A DNA stretch of 14,349 nt. Origin: Planctomycetota bacterium (GTDB taxonomy: Bacteria > Planctomycetota > Planctomycetia > Pirellulales > Lacipirellulaceae). This document shows, piece by piece, positions 6,677-14,349 of the stretch; the stretch's first letter is position 1, and each line of letters starts with the position of its first letter. The position numbers and the translations under genes were made by a program. The stretch spans positions 1-14,349 of the forward strand of contig JAJDEE010000096.1 in assembly GCA_029259975.1 (NCBI GenBank), given 5' to 3'. The notes beneath the pieces were generated by a model. That model saw only the letters and a list, made by a program, of their open reading frames with translations. It did not search any database and had not been told where the DNA came from.

Positions 6677-9600
6677 ACTTCGTCCTCCTCGATGTCCATG
6701 CCGTCGATCGTCTTGAGCCATAAGTTGACGGATGGCTCAACATCTCGCATCGAGCGGTTCGCACGGAACTTCTTGAAACGTGGCGGTTGTCGTTTGAGTT
6801 CCGGATTAAGGAATTCGTAGAGCAATCGTTGAGCGGCCCCAGTCTCTGTCTGGTATTGGAGAGTCGCCCCTACCTTGTTGAGTTCTATAGCGATTCGGCT
6901 CCACTCATCCAATAGGTCAAGCGAGCGGTCTCGAACTCGTTGTTTGAGTGCCTCGGCCTCGGCAATGGTCATATCGGCGTGCGATGACGCACGATCTGCT
7001 AGCGTCTTGACGACGAAATCAAGTGATTGCCTTTCGCTGAGGATGGCACTCGCGCCAACCGCCGCCGTCATAGGGCCATGCCCCTGTCGAGCGAGTGCGA
7101 CGAGCGTCCCTGCTAACGCTCGGTCGAGGGCTCGTGGTGAGAAAGGTGTCACGCTAGTTGCTTCAACGGCCCGGTAAAACGACTGATGATACGCCGCGAA
7201 CCGTTCATAGTGAGACCGGTCGCGAGGTTTGTGAACATTGAGAACGGTGATCACGAGGCCGGGGCGAGTGTGGTCTCGGCCGACGCGGCTTGTTGCCTGA
7301 ATATACTCGGAACTGGTCTTCGGTTGTCCGAAGACAACCATCAAACCGAGCCTCGTGATATCGAGACCAACCGAAATCATATTGGTTGCAATTGCAACGT
7401 CCACATGATCTTTCTCGCTGAAAGGAAGCGATAGTCGGCGCTTTGCATCAGCTACTTTGTCTGTGCTGACACGACTGGTTAGCTCGACGACTTCGTAGGC
7501 AATCTTACGGTTCACAAACATGGAGGCGGTATCAGCCACACGCAACCGACTGCCGTATCCGGCAACGCGATTACCAATCTCATCTTCTACCAATCTCCTT
7601 GCACCGCCAAGTTCTCGCAGGCTGTTGAAATAGCCAAGTAAGGTCATGTACGAATCGGCTGGATTGTTTGGATCTTTCTTCTTGCCGTGCTCGGCATAAA
7701 CTTTCTGAGCTGCCGAGAGCATTGCAAGATAGACTCGCAACATGACAACCTTTGGGCTACGCCCTTGCGCTGCAATGCCAAGGTATCTACGACCGTTGCT
7801 TTGTTCGGTCGTGTGAACTTCGGCAAAGAATGAATTTCGTCGGTCCGGTCCAGGGGGAGGAAAAATATCGACGAGTCGGTGGTTGAATAGGGCTCGAATC
7901 TGACTTTCGGCGCGTCGAACCGTTGCTGTCGATGCGATAATCTTCGGGCGAATTTTTTGGCCGCTCGCGTCTTGCGAGCAGAGTTCGTCAAGCGCTGTCT
8001 CGTATAAACCAGCAACCGTACCGAGCGGTCCTGAGATTAGGTGCAATTCGTCCTGAATAATAAGGTCAGGAGGTAGGAGCCGTTCAACGGGGAGAGGTTC
8101 TCCTTTCACCGGATGGCACGGGCCATAGAATCCGTCGTTGTCGTGACGATTCACACGACCAAAGAACTGCCCGACATCGCCAGTCCATGGCATGGCTGCA
8201 AACTTGTCGATAGTGGCAATCATAAAACACGGCAGCCGGCGATAAATTGGCTCATCCACGGCGAGGATTGGCAGCGGATTGTCGCGTGTGAATTGGCATT
8301 GGCGATTCAGACACGTTATTCGCAGATCCGTCGGGAAATCTGGATTCGGCAAGAGCCGGAACGAGGAGGACTTGAACTTGGTTCCGCACCAGGGACAATC
8401 TTTGAGTGGAATCGGTGATGGTTTGAGATCGTCGCCTTTGAATGCGATGGTGCGAGCGCGGGCGGAATAACTGTTGCCGTCTCCCTTTGCTCCCATATGA
8501 TTGGGAGTTGCTGCCGTTCCGACCCACAATCCAATCTCAAACGGCCAAGTGCCAAGTTTCCCCACATCGTTCTGCCTCTCTAATTCAAGGGCACAGATAA
8601 GTGTGGCTGCACGACCAAGCTGATCGAGGGTAAGCAGTCGCAAAGTATATCGCATCAAGACGCTCAATCCGGAAGATGCGATTCCAGGATTCCTCAATCG
8701 CCTGAGCACGATCATGAATGCTGCCAGTCCGAGATACGCTTCTGTCTTACCGCCACCAGTCGGAAAGAACAGCAAGTCAACGACTTCGCGATCATCGTTC
8801 TCTGGCTCGGCGACTCCAGGTAGATTCATGAGCAGGAATGCAAGCTGAAATGGACGCCATTTTGGTTCGACCTCTGCGGGATTCTTGTCCTGCATGACGC
8901 CAAACCTTTGCCGCGCTGCGGCAGCCATAGCACGGTTCGCGATGCAAAACGCATCCAAAATTACAGGTTCGGCCAACATCGCAATTCCTTGCTCGATACG
9001 GTTGGCCGCGACTCCAGCCCTGTTGAGTAATTCTTCGGACGTATCCTTGCGCTGCTCGGGAGAATTTGGCATCGAGGTGCGTTGTTTCTCAATCCACTCA
9101 CGGTACTGAGAAACAAATCTGCTTAGCTTTGCCTGAGCATCGGCTCCATCGGTCAATTGGCTAAGGGTATCCATCGAGAGTTCAACGCCCTCGACATCGG
9201 TTGGGGCCACTCGTTCTACGTCTGCCTGTGGAATCCAGCAGGTGCGAACCGTTTTGCACTGTTCGTCGATGACGACTGCCTCGGTTGAAATGCTGTGCCC
9301 AACAGCGAATTCGTAGGCATCGCGATACTGCACGTCGGCTACCTGCTCGTCCCAGTCTTTACTGTGCATACTCCGCAAGTCGGGGCGGGGAACGAACGAT
9401 GCCTCGCAATGAATTTCTAGCTGTGATTGAAACGCAAACGCTTCATCGCGAAGTTCATCCGGTTTTGGTGGACGGCGATTGACCAAGAAGAGCGAAACCG
9501 ACTTCGTGCCAGCAGGAAGCGCCCCATCGAGATTATCTGTCACGACTGGCCGAATGCTGATCGCCAAAAGCAAACCACCGCTCCCTGGGACCGGTTGCTC

Positions 9601-10074
9601 GACTGGTTGGTCTGTCTTATCGGGCAGGCTAACTACAACCGTTTCTTCACGCGGTGTTCTCTCCCAAACGTAAGGTCCTGGTTCGTCGTCCTTTGCCTCT
9701 CGGGCATCGTAGTCACCCCAGCGGACAACGACTTTCACTTCGCGGTCATTAGCTGCGACCAGCAAGCTGGCCCCCATTGACGAAGGAAGAAATCGAACGC
9801 GGGCCGCTGCCGGCTCCGGTGTGACGGCATCATCACTGCCGCCTCTCTCGTCGAATTCATCGACTTCCTCGGCGCTCTGTGCATCGGTCTTTTGTTCTGG
9901 GTCAGCGTCGAGCGGAACAAGAAAGCCGGTCAGATACCACGACGACGGCCGCTGGGGTAGGATTTCATCGCCATGAACCAGGGCATGCGCCGCGTGGCCG
10001 ATCACCTCGCCAGGACCGATTAGGTCGAGGCGAAGGGAATTGATGAGTTGTTGCCTTACATCGACGGGATTCAT
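6673..10074 (-). CDS. drmA: DISARM helicase DrmA
   Basis: An 1133-residue superfamily 2 helicase, the motor of DISARM. In known systems DrmA with DrmB recognises incoming unmethylated DNA with a 5' overhang. All helicase motifs are present: Walker A FFPTGGGKT (436-444), DELH box (675-678), motif III STAT (715-718), and in the second RecA lobe ATNMISVGLDI (896-906) and motif VI QATSRVGR (926-933). An insert between motifs I and II has a four-cysteine zinc pattern (Cys560, Cys563, Cys588, Cys593). The first 400 residues are a family-specific region without ATPase motifs, with an acidic stretch at about 56-85. Its ATG overlaps the stop of the upstream membrane-protein gene and its stop overlaps the drmB start (both ATGA), so the three are probably translated in a chain. 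No frameshift is seen. Confidence 0.95.
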   Translation of the reverse strand: MNPVDVRQQLINSLRLDLIGPGEVIGHAAHALVHGDEILPQRPSSWYLTGFLVPLDADPEQKTDAQSAEEVDEFDERGGSDDAVTPEPAAARVRFLPSSMGASLLVAANDREVKVVVRWGDYDAREAKDDEPGPYVWERTPREETVVVSLPDKTDQPVEQPVPGSGGLLLAISIRPVVTDNLDGALPAGTKSVSLFLVNRRPPKPDELRDEAFAFQSQLEIHCEASFVPRPDLRSMHSKDWDEQVADVQYRDAYEFAVGHSISTEAVVIDEQCKTVRTCWIPQADVERVAPTDVEGVELSMDTLSQLTDGADAQAKLSRFVSQYREWIEKQRTSMPNSPEQRKDTSEELLNRAGVAANRIEQGIAMLAEPVILDAFCIANRAMAAAARQRFGVMQDKNPAEVEPKWRPFQLAFLLMNLPGVAEPENDDREVVDLLFFPTGGGKTEAYLGLAAFMIVLRRLRNPGIASSGLSVLMRYTLRLLTLDQLGRAATLICALELERQNDVGKLGTWPFEIGLWVGTAATPNHMGAKGDGNSYSARARTIAFKGDDLKPSPIPLKDCPWCGTKFKSSSFRLLPNPDFPTDLRITCLNRQCQFTRDNPLPILAVDEPIYRRLPCFMIATIDKFAAMPWTGDVGQFFGRVNRHDNDGFYGPCHPVKGEPLPVERLLPPDLIIQDELHLISGPLGTVAGLYETALDELCSQDASGQKIRPKIIASTATVRRAESQIRALFNHRLVDIFPPPGPDRRNSFFAEVHTTEQSNGRRYLGIAAQGRSPKVVMLRVYLAMLSAAQKVYAEHGKKKDPNNPADSYMTLLGYFNSLRELGGARRLVEDEIGNRVAGYGSRLRVADTASMFVNRKIAYEVVELTSRVSTDKVADAKRRLSLPFSEKDHVDVAIATNMISVGLDITRLGLMVVFGQPKTSSEYIQATSRVGRDHTRPGLVITVLNVHKPRDRSHYERFAAYHQSFYRAVEATSVTPFSPRALDRALAGTLVALARQGHGPMTAAVGASAILSERQSLDFVVKTLADRASSHADMTIAEAEALKQRVRDRSLDLLDEWSRIAIELNKVGATLQYQTETGAAQRLLYEFLNPELKRQPPRFKKFRANRSMRDVEPSVNLWLKTIDGMDIEEDEV

Positions 10075-10640
10075 GTGTCACCTCGTTCTGGTTGGTCCGC
10101 CGTTTCTTCTTTCACATCATCCGCACTTGTTTTTGGCGGCTTACCTGTCTGTAAATGATGACGCTTGCGAAAAGCCCATCGCACAGTCAACGTGTGATTC
10201 ACTATCTGAAACCCTGCGTAACTCACCAGGAAACCCAGAATGCCATAACAAACACACAGAAGACAATTCGGCCAACTCCCAGGTTTGGCGAATACCCAAA
10301 GGAACAATATGTATGCAATGAGCATCAGGAGTGAAAAAATCGTCCACACATGCCAATCGACAAGTCTTTCAGCAACTCGCTTCACCTTTGGGTCATCAGC
10401 CCACGATCCAGCGGCTTGAACGTAAAAGAACAACGTAGTGAGTACGAAACCGAACACTATGCCTGTAACGTTCAGCAGATCTCCAAAGTGCGAGCGAATT
10501 CCGGTGATCATATCGGCATCGAAATGACACCAAACCCCAATTCCTGCCCCAACTGCCAAAGCAGTCCAGAACTCGCCATCCTTCCAGAGGACGCGATCTT
10601 GTACAGCTTTTGAAATGAATTCTCGGATTTCGTAGTACAT
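10071..10640 (-). CDS. Four-helix membrane protein coupled to drmA
   Basis: A 189-residue protein I cannot assign to a family. It shows four hydrophobic segments at about 24-40, 52-74, 97-117 and 125-148, no cleavable signal peptide, and a charged hydrophilic tail of about 40 residues (RKRHH, then an acidic end). By the positive-inside rule both ends are probably cytoplasmic. Its stop codon overlaps the drmA start as ATGA and its start lies 2 nt after the preceding gene. It is therefore made in step with DISARM proteins, which suggests a membrane anchor, a sensor of phage entry, or a pore-type effector. Classical DISARM operons have no such gene that I know of. It might also belong functionally to the upstream gene pair rather than to DISARM. 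Confidence 0.8.
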   Translation of the reverse strand: MYYEIREFISKAVQDRVLWKDGEFWTALAVGAGIGVWCHFDADMITGIRSHFGDLLNVTGIVFGFVLTTLFFYVQAAGSWADDPKVKRVAERLVDWHVWTIFSLLMLIAYILFLWVFAKPGSWPNCLLCVCYGILGFLVSYAGFQIVNHTLTVRWAFRKRHHLQTGKPPKTSADDVKEETADQPERGDT

Positions 10641-10642
10641 TT

Positions 10643-11524
10643 CTAACTCAACGTGTCAAAGTAGTCACCGAGCTTCTCAAACGCTTTGTCACGCACAACG
10701 TTTCCAACCGCATCGGTAGGGAGATACTTGTACTTGTGCTTGCTCGTTCGCTCAGAAGAAAGCACTTCCGTTTCGTCGTCAACCTTGCCCTCAACGACGG
10801 CCCGCCCTAATTTCTTATTGTTATCCATTTCTTTCATGGCCTTGATGATCCCCTTCTTCTTATCGAGTGAACCGCTTCGGCGAGCGTTCATCCTGACCTC
10901 AGCGTAGTGGGCGTCGGATTCGTCTGCTTCACCACCGAGTTCCTTATCAAGGTCTTTCCAACCTGGATTGGGTCGTACAATTCGCACCATTGCTGAAGTA
11001 ATGCGATCCATCGCTAAGACTTTTTTCATGAAGGCTTCGTCAGGCTCAATCTCAATACTCACAGTCACTTCCTCGTCTGCAATGTACTTTTCGATTTTCG
11101 CTGAAGACGCCTGCTTGTCGATCATCCATTGAAAGTATTCTTCGATTTTGGACGGCCACATTCCGGTTTGCACTCGCTCTATAACGAGCACATAGCGGCC
11201 GTTGAGTTCTGAGCCAAGCACGTGGGTCCAGTCCACAAATGTTTCATCATCTTCAAGCGGATTTGGGCTGATCGTTAGGTCGGTCGTGTTAATGATCTCC
11301 GGACGGTCCCCCTCGCTGTATGAATAGAAACGAAACCGCGCTCGCCCACGTGAGATACGAATGTCGTCAAGGCAATGGCATTTCTTGCCCGTCTGATGTA
11401 CTGCATCGACAGCCTCATCAAATTGCGATCTCACTTGCTGGAGAAATTTGGAGTAGTCGGTACCATCTTCCAATCCGGAAATCGTCAGACGGTAGATTTC
11501 AACCTTCCTGCGTTTTGTTGCCAT
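10643..11524 (-). CDS. DUF4747-like hypothetical protein
   Basis: A 293-residue soluble, charged protein. The layout resembles DUF4747/DUF6731-type proteins: an opening beta segment VEIYRLTISG (8-17); a long middle domain with FVDWTHVLGSELNGRYVLVIERVQTGMWPSKIEEYFQWM (about 95-134), where the family has a 'viq R ... G .. ..  eYf' block; a second domain VTVSIEIEPDEAF (about 153-165) with VRIVRPNPGW (181-190); and a lysine-rich C-terminal region. The biochemical function of such proteins is not known. Similar ones occur in prophages and defence islands. No catalytic residues stand out. It sits 69 nt downstream of the lipase gene and only 2 nt upstream of the membrane-protein gene. A weak GAGAG ribosome-site-like stretch about 10 bases before the ATG at 11524 supports the start. 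The family assignment is tentative. Confidence 0.7.
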   Translation of the reverse strand: MATKRRKVEIYRLTISGLEDGTDYSKFLQQVRSQFDEAVDAVHQTGKKCHCLDDIRISRGRARFRFYSYSEGDRPEIINTTDLTISPNPLEDDETFVDWTHVLGSELNGRYVLVIERVQTGMWPSKIEEYFQWMIDKQASSAKIEKYIADEEVTVSIEIEPDEAFMKKVLAMDRITSAMVRIVRPNPGWKDLDKELGGEADESDAHYAEVRMNARRSGSLDKKKGIIKAMKEMDNNKKLGRAVVEGKVDDETEVLSSERTSKHKYKYLPTDAVGNVVRDKAFEKLGDYFDTLS

Positions 11525-11593
11525 TATATTAATCTCTCGAAGTGTTCTATGTGCCTTACCGAATAGTTCTTGTTGGTCAGGTCGAGGTTCTCA

Positions 11594-12646
11594 TCAGTTG
11601 ATTTGACTATAATGATTGAGTTGCCGCAAATACTCGTCCATCGAGTGGTCGCCGATGCGTTCGCGGAATGAATTGAAAATACGTTCTGCTATGTCCCCGA
11701 AATCTGGCATCGCCCCAGCAAGGGGTTGCGGAGGCGGTGTTCCGAATCGGGTCAGCTCGGGATCGCCTGGTGGCTCCGAGGGTTCCTGCTTAGCACGCAG
11801 GTGCTCCTGGATCGCAAAAAACTCATCCTCAGTAATAGTGTTATCAGCTTCGTCTGGATCGATGGGTGCATTCGATTCGGATGTGATGTCGGTCGGTGGT
11901 CCTGACGCCGAGAACATCACGACTCCGCTTGTGCGCTCAAGCTCGCCATTATTGAACTGAACGCGAGCTCCTGAGTGACGGTAGTCAGGCAGGTATTTCG
12001 TCAGGCCAATCCCAGGTGGCAAGCTCGGTACCGGGTCGCGTTCGTTGATAAAACGCATGTACTTGTGCCCGATTTCGTCGTCGATGAACTGAGCCATCGA
12101 CCGGTTGGCGACGCGGGGCTGTCCAAACGTCACGAGGCCGTTGAGTGCCAGGCGATTCTCGATTAAGTCGTAGGCACAGCACTCCGCCATTGCTCCGCCA
12201 AGGCTGTGACCTGTAATCCAGGTGTGCTCTGACTTTCGCTCGCTCAAATGTGACTTGATTACGTCAGCAAAACTACCATAGGCGTTCTGAAATCCTCGGT
12301 GGACTTCGCAATCCGAGCGTAGAGTTAATCGTTCGCGAAAGTCCACATTCGCGAGCCAGTCATCGAGGCTAAGCATGTCGGTTCCTCTGAACACAACAAT
12401 CGCCACATCGTCAGCCATCGCCAGAAACCCACTCATCGATTTGTCTTCGAGGATCACCACCTTGTCATAGCCCATTAGCCGGAGCACAAGCTCACGGTTG
12501 TGCGGGTTGGTGTATGCCAACTTGCTCATCTCGGCGAGCGTGATGGCAGTCTCCCATTGAATATCCTCGCCTCGCGTATTCCAATCGACATGTAGACATT
12601 TGATTGACGGGAGGAAGTCGGTCTCTATTTGGGAATTTTCATTCAT
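11594..12646 (-). CDS. Cytoplasmic class 3 lipase (alpha/beta hydrolase)
   Basis: A 350-residue serine hydrolase of the class 3 lipase fold. Visible motifs, numbered from the ATG at 12646: FRGTD (87-91, oxyanion region), nucleophile elbow GHSLGG with Ser148, catalytic Asp204 in ERDPVPSLPP and His224 in DYRHSG. The triad is complete. There is no signal peptide, so it should act inside the cell on membrane phospholipids or another ester. About 110 residues after the lipase core form an acidic, proline-rich extension and a final amphipathic helix, possibly for partner or membrane binding. A TTG start six codons earlier is possible, but an AAAGG site 9 nt before the ATG favours 12646. The upstream neighbour is an SMC-like ATPase gene. 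This pairing recalls Lamassu-Lipase and ABC-three-component defence systems, where the lipase is the killing effector. Confidence 0.88.
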   Translation of the reverse strand: MNENSQIETDFLPSIKCLHVDWNTRGEDIQWETAITLAEMSKLAYTNPHNRELVLRLMGYDKVVILEDKSMSGFLAMADDVAIVVFRGTDMLSLDDWLANVDFRERLTLRSDCEVHRGFQNAYGSFADVIKSHLSERKSEHTWITGHSLGGAMAECCAYDLIENRLALNGLVTFGQPRVANRSMAQFIDDEIGHKYMRFINERDPVPSLPPGIGLTKYLPDYRHSGARVQFNNGELERTSGVVMFSASGPPTDITSESNAPIDPDEADNTITEDEFFAIQEHLRAKQEPSEPPGDPELTRFGTPPPQPLAGAMPDFGDIAERIFNSFRERIGDHSMDEYLRQLNHYSQIN

Positions 12647-12796
12647 GCGTGTTGGCCTTTGCAAGGCAGTCAGCGGTTTACTTGATAAAACGCGGAACTA
12701 CCTAAAACATCTCTTGTTGATTGGGAGAGGATTCTTTCTTTCGAGGGCTTTTGTTGGGGGGGAATACTTGCGGCATCATCGTGATCTACTTCGTGC
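12647..12796. other. Intergenic gap between the SMC-like and lipase genes
   Basis: About 150 bases with no ORF or clear terminator. It contains a run of seven C residues on the minus strand (near 12755) and the AAAGG ribosome binding site of the lipase gene at about 12656-12660. A promoter for the downstream genes could lie here, but I see no box pair good enough to call. Confidence 0.4.
12656..12660 (-). promoter_or_regulatory. Ribosome binding site deciding the lipase start
   Basis: AAAGG on the minus strand is separated by 9 bases from the ATG at 12646. This supports that codon over the TTG at 12664, whose start would overlap the site. Confidence 0.5.
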
Positions 12797-14349
12797 TCAA
12801 AAAGCCTCGCACATCAGGCGTTCGTTGTCGTCTCTTGCGTCAAGTGTGAGTCGGACATAAGGGCCTTCCTCATCGGCTAGTTCCAGTGGTGGCGCTGTGG
12901 TCGTGGTGACGATGTACTGAAATGAGGGGGCACTGCCTCCTGATAAATCTTCCAGATCGTGCACGACCTTGAAGAGCTTTTGGAAGAGTGGTCCCTCCAT
13001 GTCAGCCTCGCGAGGACTGTCGTGCATGAGGAATCGTGGATGATGGCCAATTCCCGTCATACTTGCTGCTAGGCTTGCCAGATCAAACGCAAGCACGGAG
13101 GTCATCACTGACAAGGCTGCTCCCTCAGGTGCAAGTCGTTCGTCGGGGTCTGGCCTCAGGCCGTGCCCGTCGACACGAATTTTACCCTCCGAGTTTTCTC
13201 CGAAGAAACGCTTTAAGAGGTGGCGATAGACTCCTGAGAAACGATTCAACTCAGCCTGCTGCTGCTCACGTAGAGCACCCAATAACTTCAATGACTCATC
13301 CACTTTTTGCTCAAGCGAGGAGTACAGGCTAGCCTGTTTTTCGGCCGTTGTAGCCGCGGTTAGGAATGAACTAGCATCTTCACGATACCCTTCCCAACGA
13401 CCGATATCTCGATCGATTCCGGCCAACTCAGCTCCGAGCCGCTCGCGCTCTGCTCGTAGCACTCGGTTCGACTCATCAAACTGGTTTTGGCATGATTGTT
13501 CCGTTTCGTTGCAGCCAATTAGCGACTCTTTCCACTGACCAAGTTCTTCTTGAAGTTGTTTGACGTGATGCTCTTTCGCTGGATCGACACCAGAAACACT
13601 CGACTCATATTGTTTCATCCAGCACGGTTCAGCTTGGCAATTTGCGTAGGACGGTCCAAGGCTATACGGACTGGGTGCGTCAGATTTGCTGATCTGCTCG
13701 ATGCGTGCCTCGACGTTCTTGATATTTGATTCGTCGGACCGGACTCCCGCTTTCGCCTCAATCCATGCGGTTTGTGCAGAATCAAACCGTATTCTTAGAT
13801 CTTCCAAGGCCGAAGCTTTGTGTCTTTCGTCTTTCAACCGCTTGAGCGAGTCAATCTTTTCATCGGCGACTTTTCGGGGATTTGCAGCCGTGAGCGATGG
13901 CTGCTCACCAGCCGCTTCGATTTGCTCGTCGATGCCGAGCTTTGCCCACAGCGAGGGGCGAAGCGTGTCTGATCGCTTTTGCTCTCGCTCAGCGATGCTT
14001 TTGGATTTCTTACGTTCTTCAAGCAACTTGTTGTGTTTATCGCGCAGCGCTATCTCATCGTTGCTCAGCAGGCCCGCCATCCACTGTAAAACCAGTCTGT
14101 TGTCGTCTCGGTCAAGACAGGGGCCGGAGTTCGCGTCGGGGTGCCGCCATTCGTTCGATCTGCGGTAGCCGCACTGGTAGTCACGTGCAAGCCAGCCCAA
14201 GACATCCAGCCACTTCGGCTCGCGACCTTTCGACAACGTAAACGAAGGCAAGTCGGAGAAGACAGCGCTTTGCACGGCTTCCAAGAACGGTTTGTACGGA
14301 GTATGATCCGCGCCCAGCCCTGCCTGCCACTCGTCGCTTTCGATGGCGA
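12797..14349 (-). CDS. SMC/Rad50-like coiled-coil ATPase, C-terminal part (5' end outside window)
   Basis: 516 residues are visible. The frame is open to the window edge, and the first possible start inside (TTG at 14284) is probably internal, so the Walker A half lies off the window. Numbering from the codon at 14347: two long charged coiled-coil arms at about 97-221 and 254-370 flank an apex with Cys237 and Cys242 in NCQAEPCW, which looks like a variant zinc hook. The C-terminal ATPase lobe has a signature-like segment PEGAALSVMTSVLAFDLASL (about 406-425) and a Walker B/D-loop FLMHDSPREADM (439-450). Proteins of this design tether or scan DNA; defence versions (Lamassu LmuB, ABC-three-component ATPases) activate a separate effector. 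The lipase gene directly downstream fits that role. RecN or SbcC-type repair proteins are the alternative. Confidence 0.85.
   Translation of the reverse strand, partial: AIESDEWQAGLGADHTPYKPFLEAVQSAVFSDLPSFTLSKGREPKWLDVLGWLARDYQCGYRRSNEWRHPDANSGPCLDRDDNRLVLQWMAGLLSNDEIALRDKHNKLLEERKKSKSIAEREQKRSDTLRPSLWAKLGIDEQIEAAGEQPSLTAANPRKVADEKIDSLKRLKDERHKASALEDLRIRFDSAQTAWIEAKAGVRSDESNIKNVEARIEQISKSDAPSPYSLGPSYANCQAEPCWMKQYESSVSGVDPAKEHHVKQLQEELGQWKESLIGCNETEQSCQNQFDESNRVLRAERERLGAELAGIDRDIGRWEGYREDASSFLTAATTAEKQASLYSSLEQKVDESLKLLGALREQQQAELNRFSGVYRHLLKRFFGENSEGKIRVDGHGLRPDPDERLAPEGAALSVMTSVLAFDLASLAASMTGIGHHPRFLMHDSPREADMEGPLFQKLFKVVHDLEDLSGGSAPSFQYIVTTTTAPPLELADEEGPYVRLTLDARDDNERLMCEAF

Noticed and set aside
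6677..6721. Longer drmB start 15 codons upstream
   Set aside because: The extra leader lies wholly inside drmA and lacks family features; the ATGA overlap start fits the known N-terminus and gene coupling.

Overview
The window looks like an accessory (genomic island or plasmid) segment of a bacterium, most likely a planctomycete of the Pirellulaceae type. That guess rests on moderate GC content, tight gene clusters with mostly weak Shine-Dalgarno sites, and a small basic hypothetical protein that I associate with that phylum from memory. It is an inference, not a database result.

Left part (1-2340), a mobile or hotspot flank. It holds the end of a gene whose product resembles the helical C-terminal part of plasmid replication proteins (1-529), three spaced direct repeats ending in AGTCCACC (674-761) that could be transposon-end sites or iterons, a minus-strand PD-(D/E)xK (Mrr-like) nuclease gene (797-1717), and about 620 bases with no convincing gene but a 13-bp inverted repeat (1848-1879).

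Middle-left part (about 2375-3420), apparently a large structured RNA on the plus strand. Its first half reads like domain I of a bacterial group II intron: a GTGCG start, a UUCG-capped hairpin and a GCGA tetraloop on a 7-bp stem in the expected context. However, no reverse transcriptase and no recognisable domain V are present. Its second half is a further run of strong hairpins, ending in a 10-bp terminator-like hairpin just before a gene for a small, very basic protein of unknown function (3430-4077). The RNA and this ORF are the least explained part of the window.

Right part (4068-14349), one long minus-strand gene cluster. Reading along transcription it encodes: the C-terminal part of an SMC/Rad50-like coiled-coil ATPase (enters from the right edge), a cytoplasmic class 3 lipase, a DUF4747-like protein, a four-helix membrane protein, and the DISARM anti-phage core, DrmA (helicase), DrmB (DUF1998) and DrmC (phospholipase D). 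The last four genes are joined by ATGA or 16-nt overlaps, and the gap before the membrane-protein gene is 2 nt. From the DUF4747-like gene to drmC this looks like a single translationally coupled unit.

The DISARM core lacks the usual methyltransferase and drmD/drmE genes inside the window. In their place upstream are a membrane protein and a lipase/SMC pair that resembles Lamassu-Lipase or ABC-three-component systems. The most interesting possibility is a composite defence locus in which an SMC-lipase abortive module and a membrane-linked DISARM core share one operon, next to an uncharacterised RNA-plus-basic-protein element.
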